From Alphaproteobacteria bacterium (GTDB lineage Bacteria > Pseudomonadota > Alphaproteobacteria > Micavibrionales > Micavibrionaceae): a stretch of DNA of 64,000 nt. The stretch spans positions 310,001 to 374,000 of the forward strand of contig JAHDXS010000003.1 in NCBI GenBank assembly GCA_023384135.1, given 5' to 3'. Each line of letters opens with the position of its first letter. Position 1 is the stretch's first letter. This document shows positions 53,440-61,980 of the stretch, piece by piece. The notes below the pieces were generated by a model. The model did no database searches. It worked only from the letters and a program-made list of their open reading frames with translations, and had not been told where the DNA came from. The translations under genes and the position numbers were made by a program.

Positions 53440-55322
53440 GGCGCTGGCTTCGTCCCCGCCTCTTGCGCCGCCGGGTCGATCCACCACGTTTGCTCGACCA
53501 GAGGCGCGATACCTGAGAGCGTCTGGGGACGCTTGAGCTTTTTCCAGTAAGCCATGCGCCACTTATCGTAATGCCACATCGGAATCACGTAATGGTTCCA
53601 CAGCAAAACCCGGTCCAGCGCCCGCGTCTTGGTGATCAGATCCTCGCGCGAAGTGGCGTGGATGAGTTGCGTAACGATCTCGTCAACCACCGGGTCCTTG
53701 ACCCCCATATGATTACGTGCGCCCGGGATATCGACCTTGTCCGAACCCCAGTATTCGCGCTGCTCGTTCCCCGGCGAATCCGATTGCCCGATCGTATGCA
53801 CGATCATGTCGAAATCGTACTCCATGAGGCGGTTCTGATACTGCGCGGCGTCAACCAGCGTGCGGATTTTCGCCTTCACGCCGATCCGCGCGAGATTCTG
53901 GATGAAAGGCTGCGTCCAGCGCTCGAACGCAACCTGATTCAGCAGAATCTCGAACTCCAGCTTCACCGGGCCCTTCTCCGTCTGCTTGACGCGCACCTTG
54001 TCGGGGCCCATCACATATCCGGCGGCCTCCAGCATATCGGCGGCCTTTTTGAGGTTCGCCCGCGCGTTGCCCGACCCGTCCGTCACCGGGGCCTTGTATT
54101 CGGTGGTGAAGACTTCCTCGGGAATTTTCCCCCGGAACGGTTCGAGGATTTTCAGCTCCTCCGCGCTCGGCAGGCCCGACGACGCCAGATCCGAATTGGC
54201 GAAATAGCTGTTCGTGCGCGTGTAAGCCCCGAACGCGAGCTGCTTGTTCGACCATTCAAAATCCAGGGCATAAGCCAGCGCCTCACGCACCTTTACATCC
54301 GCAAAGTGCGCCCTCCGCGTGTTATAGGCGAAGGCCTGCATCCCCGCCGGGCGCGTGTGGCTGATCAACTCCTTGATAAGGCGCCCGTCCTTCACGGCGG
54401 GCACGTCATAGGTCGTCTGCCATAAATGCTCGTTATTCTCGTTCTTGTAATCGAACTCACCCGAAAGAAACGCCTGATGCGCGACTTTCTCGTCCATATA
54501 ATAATCGAATACGATCCGCTCGTAATTATTCATCCCCTTGAAAAACGGCAGGTCCTTACCCCACCAGTTCGGGTTGCGCACATATTCGATCGAGCGCGGC
54601 GCGTTGATTTTCCCGATCATGTAAGGCCCGCTGGTCAGCGGCGGCGTCAGGGAGCTGGAATCAGCGAAATCTCGCCCTTCGGCGGTCCAGTAATGTTTCG
54701 GCAACACGGCCATCTCCGCGATGATGAGCGGCAGCTCGGCGTTGCCCTTGACCTTGAATTTGAAGGTCACGGTCTTCGGCCCGTCCGCCGTCACGCTCTC
54801 GACGTCGCCCCAGTAAGCCTTGAAGAACGGCTCGCCCTTGGTGGTCAGCGTCTCGAACGTCCAAACCACGTCGTCGGCGGAAATCGGAACCCCGTCATTC
54901 CACTTCGCTTCCTCGCGCAACTCGAACCTTACCCAGCCCCGGTCTTCCGGCATCTCGATCGACTTGGCGATGATGCCGTACAAAGAGAACGGCTCGTCGA
55001 ATGCGTTTTGCATCAGGCTCTCATAGACGAGGTAGCTTCTCATATTCGTCAGGCCGGCGGCCGAAACCCCCTTGGAAAGAAACGGATTGAGGGAATCGAA
55101 CGTCCCCACCACGCCGACCCGAAGCGTCCCGCCCTTGGGCGCGTCCGGGTTAACGTAATCCAGATGCTTGAAATCCGGCGGATATTTGGGTTTTCCGTGC
55201 AGCGCGATGGCGTATTGCGGCCCGCTCGGCGGCTTCTCGTCCGCATGGGCGGAAAGGCCCGGAAGCGCGCTCAGCAAAAAAGCCAGAAGGGGAAGAAGGA
55301 AAAAAGAAGTAGCCCGGTTCAT
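53436..55322 (-). CDS. yejA: Periplasmic peptide/oligopeptide-binding protein YejA
   Basis: 628 residues from ATG 55322 (AAAGGTG upstream). A signal peptide ends around LSAHA. The family-5 solute-binding pattern is clear: YVNPDAPKGGTLRVG near residue 60, WNDGVPISADDVVWTFE, and the later NPNWWGKDLPF. It captures oligopeptides (in E. coli microcin C-like) for the Yej transporter. Followed by kdsB with an ATGA overlap. Confidence 0.92.
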   Translation of the reverse strand: MNRATSFFLLPLLAFLLSALPGLSAHADEKPPSGPQYAIALHGKPKYPPDFKHLDYVNPDAPKGGTLRVGVVGTFDSLNPFLSKGVSAAGLTNMRSYLVYESLMQNAFDEPFSLYGIIAKSIEMPEDRGWVRFELREEAKWNDGVPISADDVVWTFETLTTKGEPFFKAYWGDVESVTADGPKTVTFKFKVKGNAELPLIIAEMAVLPKHYWTAEGRDFADSSSLTPPLTSGPYMIGKINAPRSIEYVRNPNWWGKDLPFFKGMNNYERIVFDYYMDEKVAHQAFLSGEFDYKNENNEHLWQTTYDVPAVKDGRLIKELISHTRPAGMQAFAYNTRRAHFADVKVREALAYALDFEWSNKQLAFGAYTRTNSYFANSDLASSGLPSAEELKILEPFRGKIPEEVFTTEYKAPVTDGSGNARANLKKAADMLEAAGYVMGPDKVRVKQTEKGPVKLEFEILLNQVAFERWTQPFIQNLARIGVKAKIRTLVDAAQYQNRLMEYDFDMIVHTIGQSDSPGNEQREYWGSDKVDIPGARNHMGVKDPVVDEIVTQLIHATSREDLITKTRALDRVLLWNHYVIPMWHYDKWRMAYWKKLKRPQTLSGIAPLVEQTWWIDPAAQEAGTKPAP

Positions 55323-55424
55323 GCAAACACCTTTAGATCGCGTCAAAGACATCGGAATATAATACGCGGCTATTCTAGCGCCCCGTCGCACAAAGTCACG
55401 TATGAATTGAAAATAAACGGCGTT

Positions 55425-56765
55425 TTAGGCGCTTCTGCGGAATTTGTAGACGCCTTCAAGATCGGGCCGCCCGAACAGGAATCCCTGCCCGAAATTGACC
55501 TCGTAATCCAGAAGCTCCAGAAGCTCCGGCTCGCTCTCCACCCGGTCGATAATGACCTCGATCCCGTTGACCTCCAGCCGCCGTTTCCGCCGCACCATAT
55601 GCGCGAAATCCGCATAGCCTTCGTCTTTGCCCAGAAAGCGCCGCGCCGGAATTTTGATGAACCGCACGTTGCGCTGGTAAAGCGAGAGGATATCCTCGGG
55701 CAGCTCGTTGACGTGATCCAGTGAGAATCGGCAGCCCAGCTTCGTCATGCCATCCAGAATGAGCCGCTCCCCGCTTGAAAGATTGTCGAAATCGACCTGC
55801 TTCATCTCGAAGACGAGAGAGGGCGCCATCCGCTTGTTCTGCGCGATAAACTTCAAAAGGTCGTCCATGAAATCCGCGTTCCGCAGGGTAGACGGCTTGA
55901 TATTGATGAAGTAGGTCGAAATTTTTTCGCTCTCGTAATTCACCTGCAAAACCTTGAGGCATTCAAGCAGCAGCAGATTGTCGATGGACTCCATCAGCCG
56001 CTCCTCGACCGCCAGTTCCATATAGCGCTGGGCGGGCAGGTATAAGCCCGCCTTCGCCCGGATACGCGCGAACAGCTCGTAGAAATTCGTCTGCCGCTGC
56101 GGCAGACGCACGATGGGCTGAAGAAAAATGTCGATCTGGCGGCTGCGTACGGCGTGGTGCAGCAACTCCCGCACCGCCATATCGGTCAGCGCCTCGCTGT
56201 TGGCGTAAAAATCCTCGTTCGCCACCACATGTGCGGTCCGGCGAACATGAAGTGTCTCGGCAGAGGGCGGCTGTGGCGCCCGCGAATCGTTCGAAGGCGC
56301 GGGTATACCGCCCGCTGGTTTAAGAAAAGCAGGCACGATCTGCTCCATGCCGGAGGCTTCGGCGATCGTATCCTTAAGGCCCATAACGCTCTTGCGCGCG
56401 GGGGTGTGCCGCCCGATCTCCGCGCTTTGCTCTTCCATCGTCTCGCGCATCCCCTGAATATCGGAGCCGTGCTGCGAAACCGTGCCTTCCAGCGCACTCA
56501 CCCGGCGGTAAAGATGCCGCACGGTCTCCATGAACTCCATGCTGATCTCGTCCTTGCGCTCGTTCGTCATGTTGAAGAAGCACCCGACAACGATGACCGA
56601 CGACACGAACAGCGCCAGCTCGACCGAAATAGAACTCAAAAGCGCGACCATGACGCAGCAGATCAGGAACATAGACGCGGCAACGCCGCGCATAAACGCA
56701 TCTGTCCGCCCGGTTTGAACGGGCTCTTCGCCCTCGCTGCCGACACGCCCCTCGGGTCTCATCAT
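55425..56765 (-). CDS. tipF: TipF-like degenerate EAL-domain protein
   Basis: 446 residues, close to the 452 of Caulobacter TipF. Two membrane helices (about 24-70) precede a coiled coil (about 80-115), a Pro-rich linker and a C-terminal EAL-type domain (about 190-440). The domain keeps YELF (in place of EALLR) and GQGFLFG, but the usual DDFG is DHVN, so it should bind rather than cut cyclic di-GMP. TipF is known to place the flagellar pole. The gene overlaps pyrD by 4 nt (ATGA). Confidence 0.7.
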   Translation of the reverse strand: MMRPEGRVGSEGEEPVQTGRTDAFMRGVAASMFLICCVMVALLSSISVELALFVSSVIVVGCFFNMTNERKDEISMEFMETVRHLYRRVSALEGTVSQHGSDIQGMRETMEEQSAEIGRHTPARKSVMGLKDTIAEASGMEQIVPAFLKPAGGIPAPSNDSRAPQPPSAETLHVRRTAHVVANEDFYANSEALTDMAVRELLHHAVRSRQIDIFLQPIVRLPQRQTNFYELFARIRAKAGLYLPAQRYMELAVEERLMESIDNLLLLECLKVLQVNYESEKISTYFINIKPSTLRNADFMDDLLKFIAQNKRMAPSLVFEMKQVDFDNLSSGERLILDGMTKLGCRFSLDHVNELPEDILSLYQRNVRFIKIPARRFLGKDEGYADFAHMVRRKRRLEVNGIEVIIDRVESEPELLELLDYEVNFGQGFLFGRPDLEGVYKFRRSA

Positions 56766-57868
56766 GCCGCGCTCTCCGCTCCGCCGTTATTGTTTCGGTG
56801 ATCCGCGCCAATCGCGCGGCTGATATTGCTCAGCCCGTCCTTGCGCATACAAGCCATAAGCTCTTGGCACATCAAGTGGGCGACCTCCGGCCCGCGATAA
56901 ACCAGCCCGGTATAGAGCTGCACAAGCGAGGCCCCGGCGCGGATTTTTTCATAGGCATGGCGTCCGTTCGAAACGCCGCCAACCCCGATGATCGGCAGCT
57001 TGCCCTTCGTGAGTCTGTAAAAGTTTCGGATAATCTGTGTTGAGGCCTTGCGCAAATGCGGCCCGCTCAGCCCTCCGGGATGAGAGCGGAACGCCTGCGG
57101 CAGACTCTCGGGGCGCGCAACGGTGGTATTGGTCAGAACAATCCCGCTGACCCCCGTCTCCAGAAGAACGCCTGCGATCTGTTCCTGCTGCTCTTCGGTC
57201 AGGTCGGGCGCCAGCTTGACCAGCAGCGGCGGCGGGGGGTATTCGCCCACGGCGTTATTGAGCGACGCGATCAGCTGTTTCAGCAGCGCGCGCAGCGTGT
57301 CCTCATCCTGAAGATTCCGGAGCCCCGGCGTGTTGGGGGACGAGATATTAACCGTCAGGTAATCCGCCTTCTTGGCGAAATGTTTGATGAGGGTGATATA
57401 ATCCGCCGCGGGATCTTTCTGATCCTTGTTCATGCCGATATTGATGCCCACAACGCCCGGCGGAGGCACTTCTTCGTGCTTGAAACGCTCGAAATTTTCC
57501 TCGAATACGCGCAGGCCTTCATTCGGAAAACCCATGCGGTTGATGATGGACTGGCTCTTGACGTCACGAAACACGCGCGGCGGCGGATTGCCGGCCTGCG
57601 GACGCGGGGTCACCGTGCCAACCTCGGTGAAACCGAATCCCAAAGACAGGGCGGGGCCGATCACTTCGGCATTTTTGTCGAACCCGGCGGCCAAGCCGAC
57701 AGGGTTTGGGAACGTGAGTCCCCAAATCTGCTGCTCAAGCTCTGATGCCTTGATTCGCGGCGGCACCGGCATTAACCCAGATTTCATGATCTTGAGGGTC
57801 ATCCGGTGGGCTTTTTCGGGTTCCAGCTTGAACAGAACCGGGCGGGCGAGTTTATAAAGACCTAGCAC
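56762..57868 (-). CDS. pyrD: Dihydroorotate dehydrogenase (quinone)
   Basis: 368 residues, class 2, membrane-associated. NPVGLAAGFDKNAEV, INRMGFPNEG, NISSPNTPGLRNLQ and GVGGVSNGRHAYEKI are all present. It oxidises dihydroorotate to orotate with quinone as acceptor. Its stop overlaps the next start. Confidence 0.96.
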   Translation of the reverse strand: MLGLYKLARPVLFKLEPEKAHRMTLKIMKSGLMPVPPRIKASELEQQIWGLTFPNPVGLAAGFDKNAEVIGPALSLGFGFTEVGTVTPRPQAGNPPPRVFRDVKSQSIINRMGFPNEGLRVFEENFERFKHEEVPPPGVVGINIGMNKDQKDPAADYITLIKHFAKKADYLTVNISSPNTPGLRNLQDEDTLRALLKQLIASLNNAVGEYPPPPLLVKLAPDLTEEQQEQIAGVLLETGVSGIVLTNTTVARPESLPQAFRSHPGGLSGPHLRKASTQIIRNFYRLTKGKLPIIGVGGVSNGRHAYEKIRAGASLVQLYTGLVYRGPEVAHLMCQELMACMRKDGLSNISRAIGADHRNNNGGAESAA

Positions 57869-57977
57869 AAAAAAAGGCTACGCAATTTCCCCGGTACGGT
57901 CCAGATCGTTCCCCGAAATCATCCCCAGCAAGTTGTTGATAAAAGTTATAAAAGCCCGTTTGCCGAAACCCGGAGTC

Positions 57978-58565
57978 TCAAGGCTCCTCGGACGGCTCAT
58001 CCTTCGCAAGCAGCACCGGAAGCGCTTTCATAAAATACTGCCCGCCTGTTATGACGGTCAGGAGCGTGGCGGCGCAAAGGGCAATCAGCCCGATTTCGGT
58101 CGCATACGGCGCGTGCGGGCCGAGGATCAGGAACCCCGTGGCCACCATCTGCGCGGTGGTCTTCCATTTGGCCATAAAACTCACGGGCATCTTGATGTTC
58201 TTCGGTCCCAGAAACTCCCGCAACCCCGAAACCAGAAACTCCCGCGCAAAAATCAGCAGCACAAGAAGTATCCATAAACCCTCAACCCGCCCGAACGCGA
58301 CCAGCAGCAAAAGCAGGCTGGTGACGAACACCTTGTCGGAGATGGGATCAAGAAACGTGCCGAGCGGCGTGATCTGATTATATTTCCGCGCCACGTACCC
58401 GTCGAAATAATCGGTGATCGCCGAAACCGCGTACAGGATGAAACACAGCAAGGCCGCGAACCCGCCCCAGGATGCTTCGGCGTAAAACAGGGCAATCATG
58501 AACGGCAGCAGCGCCATTCGCGCGCAGGTCAGGATATTGGCAAGATTGTTTTTGATCAGCTCCAT
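57978..58565 (-). CDS. pgsA: CDP-diacylglycerol-glycerol-3-phosphate 3-phosphatidyltransferase
   Basis: 195 residues with four to five membrane helices. The CDP-alcohol phosphotransferase motif reads D55-G-x2-A-R-x8-G-x3-D-x3-D77. It makes phosphatidylglycerol phosphate. It lies between an EEP-domain gene and pyrD on the minus strand. Confidence 0.92.
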   Translation of the reverse strand: MELIKNNLANILTCARMALLPFMIALFYAEASWGGFAALLCFILYAVSAITDYFDGYVARKYNQITPLGTFLDPISDKVFVTSLLLLLVAFGRVEGLWILLVLLIFAREFLVSGLREFLGPKNIKMPVSFMAKWKTTAQMVATGFLILGPHAPYATEIGLIALCAATLLTVITGGQYFMKALPVLLAKDEPSEEP

Positions 58566-58614
58566 AGCCCTGAGCTTAATCCAAACACGAGGGGAAAGAT
58601 AGCGGCACAGACCT

Positions 58615-59616
58615 TCACGGCGCAGCAGAAAAAACCCCGATCAGGGAATGGTGGTCCGACCCCTTCGCCGCGCCGGGCGTAAGCTCCAGAAGCCGCATCC
58701 CCGGCCCGGCCATCATGTGGTCGATGGGGATTTTCAGGAACGGCAGGGTAAAAAACGAAACCCACGTCCCCGGTGGAAACACCCCGTACGTCTGGTAGGT
58801 CAGGCCCGATTCCCGCACGAAATCGTGGAAATACGGAGAGTAGGGCGTGATATTGAAATCCCCTGCGAGAATTTTATGGGGCGAGGGGTCGGAAGCGATC
58901 CACCGCGCCATCCCCGACAGTTCGGCATTCCGCCGGAACTGCCCCTGCGCGGCAATAGGAACGCGCGTATGCAGTGTGTAGAGCGAGAGGGGCTCTGCGA
59001 ATCCGTTGGGCTGGATCGTAAACCGTGTCCCGCGCGTCCGCACATGCTCCGGCGCGACAATCCGGTGCTCGGTGGAAAGCGGCTTATGAAGCGAAAGGAT
59101 CAACGAAAAATCCGGCCCGATCCCCTCCGCCGGAAGGGAATAGGGGTACGTGTCCGCCAGCGCGGCGCGCAAAACCTTGGCATCGTCCGGCTCGACCTCC
59201 ATAAGAAAAACGACATCAAAGGGTTGTCCGCCGTTTCTAAGAAACTGAACGATCTGGTCATGCCGCTTGTTGGAATAATATTTGTTGTAATGAAGGACGC
59301 GTAGCGCGGTCCGATCCGTTTCGATTCGTTGCGGCGGAGAAAATTGCCACGGCTGGGCAAGCGGCACCCGCGTTTCGTAAAACGCTCCGGCAAACACCGC
59401 CAGCATGACAAGGGCGGCCAGCGGCATTTTCAGAACGACGAAGATCGCAAAGAACACGATTGCAAAAAACGCGTACTGCACCTGAAAATGACTCAGCAGG
59501 TCGAGCGTCCAGTGCCACCGCGCCAGATGCGACAGCCCATAACAAGCGACCAGAATCCCGGTGGCCAATAAATACCACTTCGCATTTAAACCAAAAAGAT
59601 ACGCCTCGAACTTCAT
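58615..59616 (-). CDS. Membrane-anchored endonuclease/exonuclease/phosphatase-fold protein, copy 2
   Basis: 333 residues. Three N-terminal membrane helices (about 12-85) are followed by an EEP hydrolase domain with FLMEVEPDD, GDFNITPYSP, IDHMM and GSDHHSL, which supply the usual Glu, Asp, Asn and His. The catalytic part should face the periplasm. Substrates in this family include nucleic acids and phosphoesters. It is a tandem paralog of 59625-60647, only 8 nt away. Confidence 0.85.
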   Translation of the reverse strand: MKFEAYLFGLNAKWYLLATGILVACYGLSHLARWHWTLDLLSHFQVQYAFFAIVFFAIFVVLKMPLAALVMLAVFAGAFYETRVPLAQPWQFSPPQRIETDRTALRVLHYNKYYSNKRHDQIVQFLRNGGQPFDVVFLMEVEPDDAKVLRAALADTYPYSLPAEGIGPDFSLILSLHKPLSTEHRIVAPEHVRTRGTRFTIQPNGFAEPLSLYTLHTRVPIAAQGQFRRNAELSGMARWIASDPSPHKILAGDFNITPYSPYFHDFVRESGLTYQTYGVFPPGTWVSFFTLPFLKIPIDHMMAGPGMRLLELTPGAAKGSDHHSLIGVFSAAP

Positions 59617-59624
59617 CTAAAATC

Positions 59625-60647
59625 TCAATGCTCGATTTTGAAAACGGCTACGATCGCGTGATGGTCCGACCCTAGTGACGGCCCGCGACGTTTTTCAATC
59701 AGCGTCAGCCCGCCCCGGTGCAAAATATGGTCGATGGGAATCTGCAAAAGCGAAGGCAGCTCCGCCGGCCATGTCGGCAGGAAATAGGGCGCGGTCGTTT
59801 GGTTTTTCATCCCCGTATCCGCCAGTAATTTTCCAAAAAACGGCGAGTAGGGGGTGATGTTCCAGTCGCCCAGAAGGATGACGTTGTCCGTGGGCTTTTT
59901 GTTCTGCTGGTTGATCAGCGCCGCGACATGCGCCAGCTCCGCGTTACGCTGCCGAAAAAAGACGGGCAGCATCGGCGGCGGCGCGTGAAGGGCGTAGAAT
60001 TTGACCGGCTTGGCCCCCTCCGGCTGAATTTTCGCCAACATGATAAAATTCGGCACACCCTCCAGCCCCTCCACAAGATGACTCTGAGGCGCCCATTTGA
60101 GGGTGAATTTATGCTTGCTGCCTGCCACCATCCCGAACGCATGCCCCTTGGGCATCAGGAACTGGTGCGGGTATGCGTCCGCCAATGCGGTTTTAAGCGT
60201 TTGCGCGTGGCTCTCGTTAGCCTCAAGGATAAAGAAAATATCCGGTTCCTCGGTCAGAATGAAATCCACCATCGCCTGATGCTCTTTCAGGCTGTGATGG
60301 CGGTTATAGACGACGACCTTGAGCAGGTTGGCGCCCTCAAGCGCCTCGGCGGCTTGAAACGGAACGGTATCGAGTCGGCTGACAACCTCGTAACCGCAAA
60401 CCCCCGTCAGGGCAATCATCAGCCCCAGATAAGGCCAGAGCTTGCGTACCGCCGCCAGCCCCCCGAACAACAGGGCCAGCATCGCATACTGCACGATGAA
60501 ATGCCGGAACAGGTCGAACACCCACAAATACGCCGCCCCCAGTGAGAGAATATAGGCGCAGGCCAGCAGGATACAGAAAAGCCTGATCCAGTTATTGAAG
60601 GAGTCGAGCCGCGAGACGGGCCGCGCGAAGGTCGGGAATAAAGCCAT
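59625..60647 (-). CDS. Membrane-anchored endonuclease/exonuclease/phosphatase-fold protein, copy 1
   Basis: 340 residues, same architecture as its neighbour: three N-terminal helices, then FILEANESH, GDWNITPYSP, IDHIL and GSDHHAI. All active-site residues of the EEP fold appear intact. The two proteins differ in most other residues, so the duplication is old. A family A repeat lies just upstream. Confidence 0.85.
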   Translation of the reverse strand: MALFPTFARPVSRLDSFNNWIRLFCILLACAYILSLGAAYLWVFDLFRHFIVQYAMLALLFGGLAAVRKLWPYLGLMIALTGVCGYEVVSRLDTVPFQAAEALEGANLLKVVVYNRHHSLKEHQAMVDFILTEEPDIFFILEANESHAQTLKTALADAYPHQFLMPKGHAFGMVAGSKHKFTLKWAPQSHLVEGLEGVPNFIMLAKIQPEGAKPVKFYALHAPPPMLPVFFRQRNAELAHVAALINQQNKKPTDNVILLGDWNITPYSPFFGKLLADTGMKNQTTAPYFLPTWPAELPSLLQIPIDHILHRGGLTLIEKRRGPSLGSDHHAIVAVFKIEH

Positions 60648-60695
60648 GCCGCATGATGCGCGGAGCCATCAAACCTGTCAACGCCGGACCGTGCC

Positions 60696-60780
60696 GTCAT
60701 TGCGAACCCGCCCCGGCGGGTGAAGCAATCCATTTCATTTGTGGATTGCTTCGTCGGCTCAAAGGCCTCCTCGCAAAGAC
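60696..60780. repeat. Interspersed repeat family A, copy 5
   Basis: GTCATTGCGAACCCGCCCCG at the left; the right end reads CCTCCTCGCAAAGAC, one base off the other copies. Confidence 0.8.
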
Positions 60781-60800
60781 GTGAGGGCGGCACTTTATCT

Positions 60801-60874
60801 TGTCATCCTGAGCGCACCGAAGGATCTTAGGTCTATATCAACACAGGGATCCTTCAGCTCCGCCTTGGGATGAC
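60801..60874. repeat. Interspersed repeat family C, copy 2
   Basis: TGTCATCCTGAGCGCACCGA, GGATCTTAGG, then GGATCCTTCAG and TTGGGATGAC. Confidence 0.75.
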
Positions 60875-60911
60875 GAAAGAAAGCACCGCCCGCGCTGAGT
60901 TGGTTGTGCGC

Positions 60912-60958
60912 GTTGTTTTTCAAAAACAGCTTAGCGTCTTCGCGCCTTCGCGATTTAT
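60912..60958. repeat. Interspersed repeat family D, copy 6
   Basis: GTTGTTTTTCAAAAACAGCT and TAGCGTCTTCGCGCCTTCGC, then GATTTATA, placed between the other repeats and the ctrA stop. Confidence 0.65.
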
Positions 60959-60997
60959 AGCGTGGATTCAAGTCTTTGGCGTAATGACAGGCGCGTC

Positions 60998-61705
60998 TCA
61001 GGCGTTCGCGGCCTTTTTGTCCTTCTCGGCTTCGGGATCGCGCAGAACGTATCCACGTCCCCAGACGGTCTCGATATAGTTGCTGCCGTCCGTGGATTCG
61101 GCCAGCTTTTTGCGAAGCTTGCAGATGAACACGTCGATGATCTTGACCTCCGGCTCGTCCATACCGCCGTAAAGGTGGTTGAGGAACATCTCCTTGGTCA
61201 GCGTCGTACCCTTGCGGAGCGACAAAAGCTCCAAAATCCCGTACTCCTTGCCGGTAAGGTGCAGCGGCTTGCCGTCCGCCTCCACCGTGCGCGTGTCGAG
61301 GTTGACCTTGATCTTTCCGGTCTGAATTGTGCTCTGCGAATGCCCTTGTGAACGGCGCACGATGGCCTGAATCCGGGCAACCAGCTCGCGCTTGTCGAAC
61401 GGCTTGGTCAGGTAGTCGTCGGCCCCGAACCCAAGACCCTTGATCTTGTTGTCCAGCTCCGTGAGGCCCGAAAGAATCAGGATCGGCGTCTCGACCTTGG
61501 AGGCGCGGAGCTGCTTGAGAACGTCATACCCGTCCATGTCGGGCAGCATGAGGTCCAGAATGATAATGTCGTAATCGTAGATCTTTCCGATCTCAAGGCC
61601 GTCCTCGCCCAGATCAGTGGTGTCAACGATATAGCCTTCGGACTTGAGCATAAGCTCAATGCTCTTGGCGGTGGAGGTGTCGTCTTCGACTAACAATACA
61701 CGCAT
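60998..61705 (-). CDS. ctrA: Cell-cycle response regulator CtrA
   Basis: 235 residues from ATG 61705 (GGGG 8 nt upstream); the open frame to 61861 is noncoding AT-rich DNA. The receiver domain has EDD at 7-9 and acceptor Asp51, the same position as in Caulobacter. The OmpR-type DNA-binding half contains [17 protein letters not shown] and the final [11 protein letters not shown]. CtrA is phosphorylated through ChpT (gene in this window). The C-terminus ends in Ala (KKAANA), as proteolysed CtrA proteins do. Confidence 0.94.
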   Translation of the reverse strand: MRVLLVEDDTSTAKSIELMLKSEGYIVDTTDLGEDGLEIGKIYDYDIIILDLMLPDMDGYDVLKQLRASKVETPILILSGLTELDNKIKGLGFGADDYLTKPFDKRELVARIQAIVRRSQGHSQSTIQTGKIKVNLDTRTVEADGKPLHLTGKEYGILELLSLRKGTTLTKEMFLNHLYGGMDEPEVKIIDVFICKLRKKLAESTDGSNYIETVWGRGYVLRDPEAEKDKKAANA

Positions 61706-61754
61706 GAAAAGATCCCCTGAAAACGAAAGTGCAAGATATAAAGCGGTCACTTTA

Positions 61755-61789
61755 TTAACCAATATCTTAACAAATATTAAAAAGGTTAA
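61755..61789. promoter_or_regulatory. Cluster of TTAA half-sites before ctrA
   Basis: TTAA occurs at 61755, 61767, 61777 and 61786, with gaps of 8, 6 and 5 nt. CtrA binds TTAA pairs, ideally 7 nt apart; no pair here has exactly that gap. Autoregulation is plausible. A further pair (61943, 61951) lies just before fliI. Confidence 0.35.
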
Positions 61790-61980
61790 CAAATCTTTTC
61801 TAAATTTATAAACCATTAAATTTTTTTTATAAGTGCATGTTTGGGCTTGAAATTCTCTCATTTCTCTTTTTGTGGGAATGCTGATAGAATGCCCAAAGTC
61901 GGGAACCCCTTGCTTTCATTAAGCTATGGCTGGCCTCGGGCGTTAATTGATTAACCTCCTGTTTTTAGGTTTTATTTCCC

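Noticed and set aside
61706-61861. Longer start for ctrA
   Set aside because: The extra segment is AT-rich regulatory DNA, and the receiver domain begins directly at the ATG at 61705.
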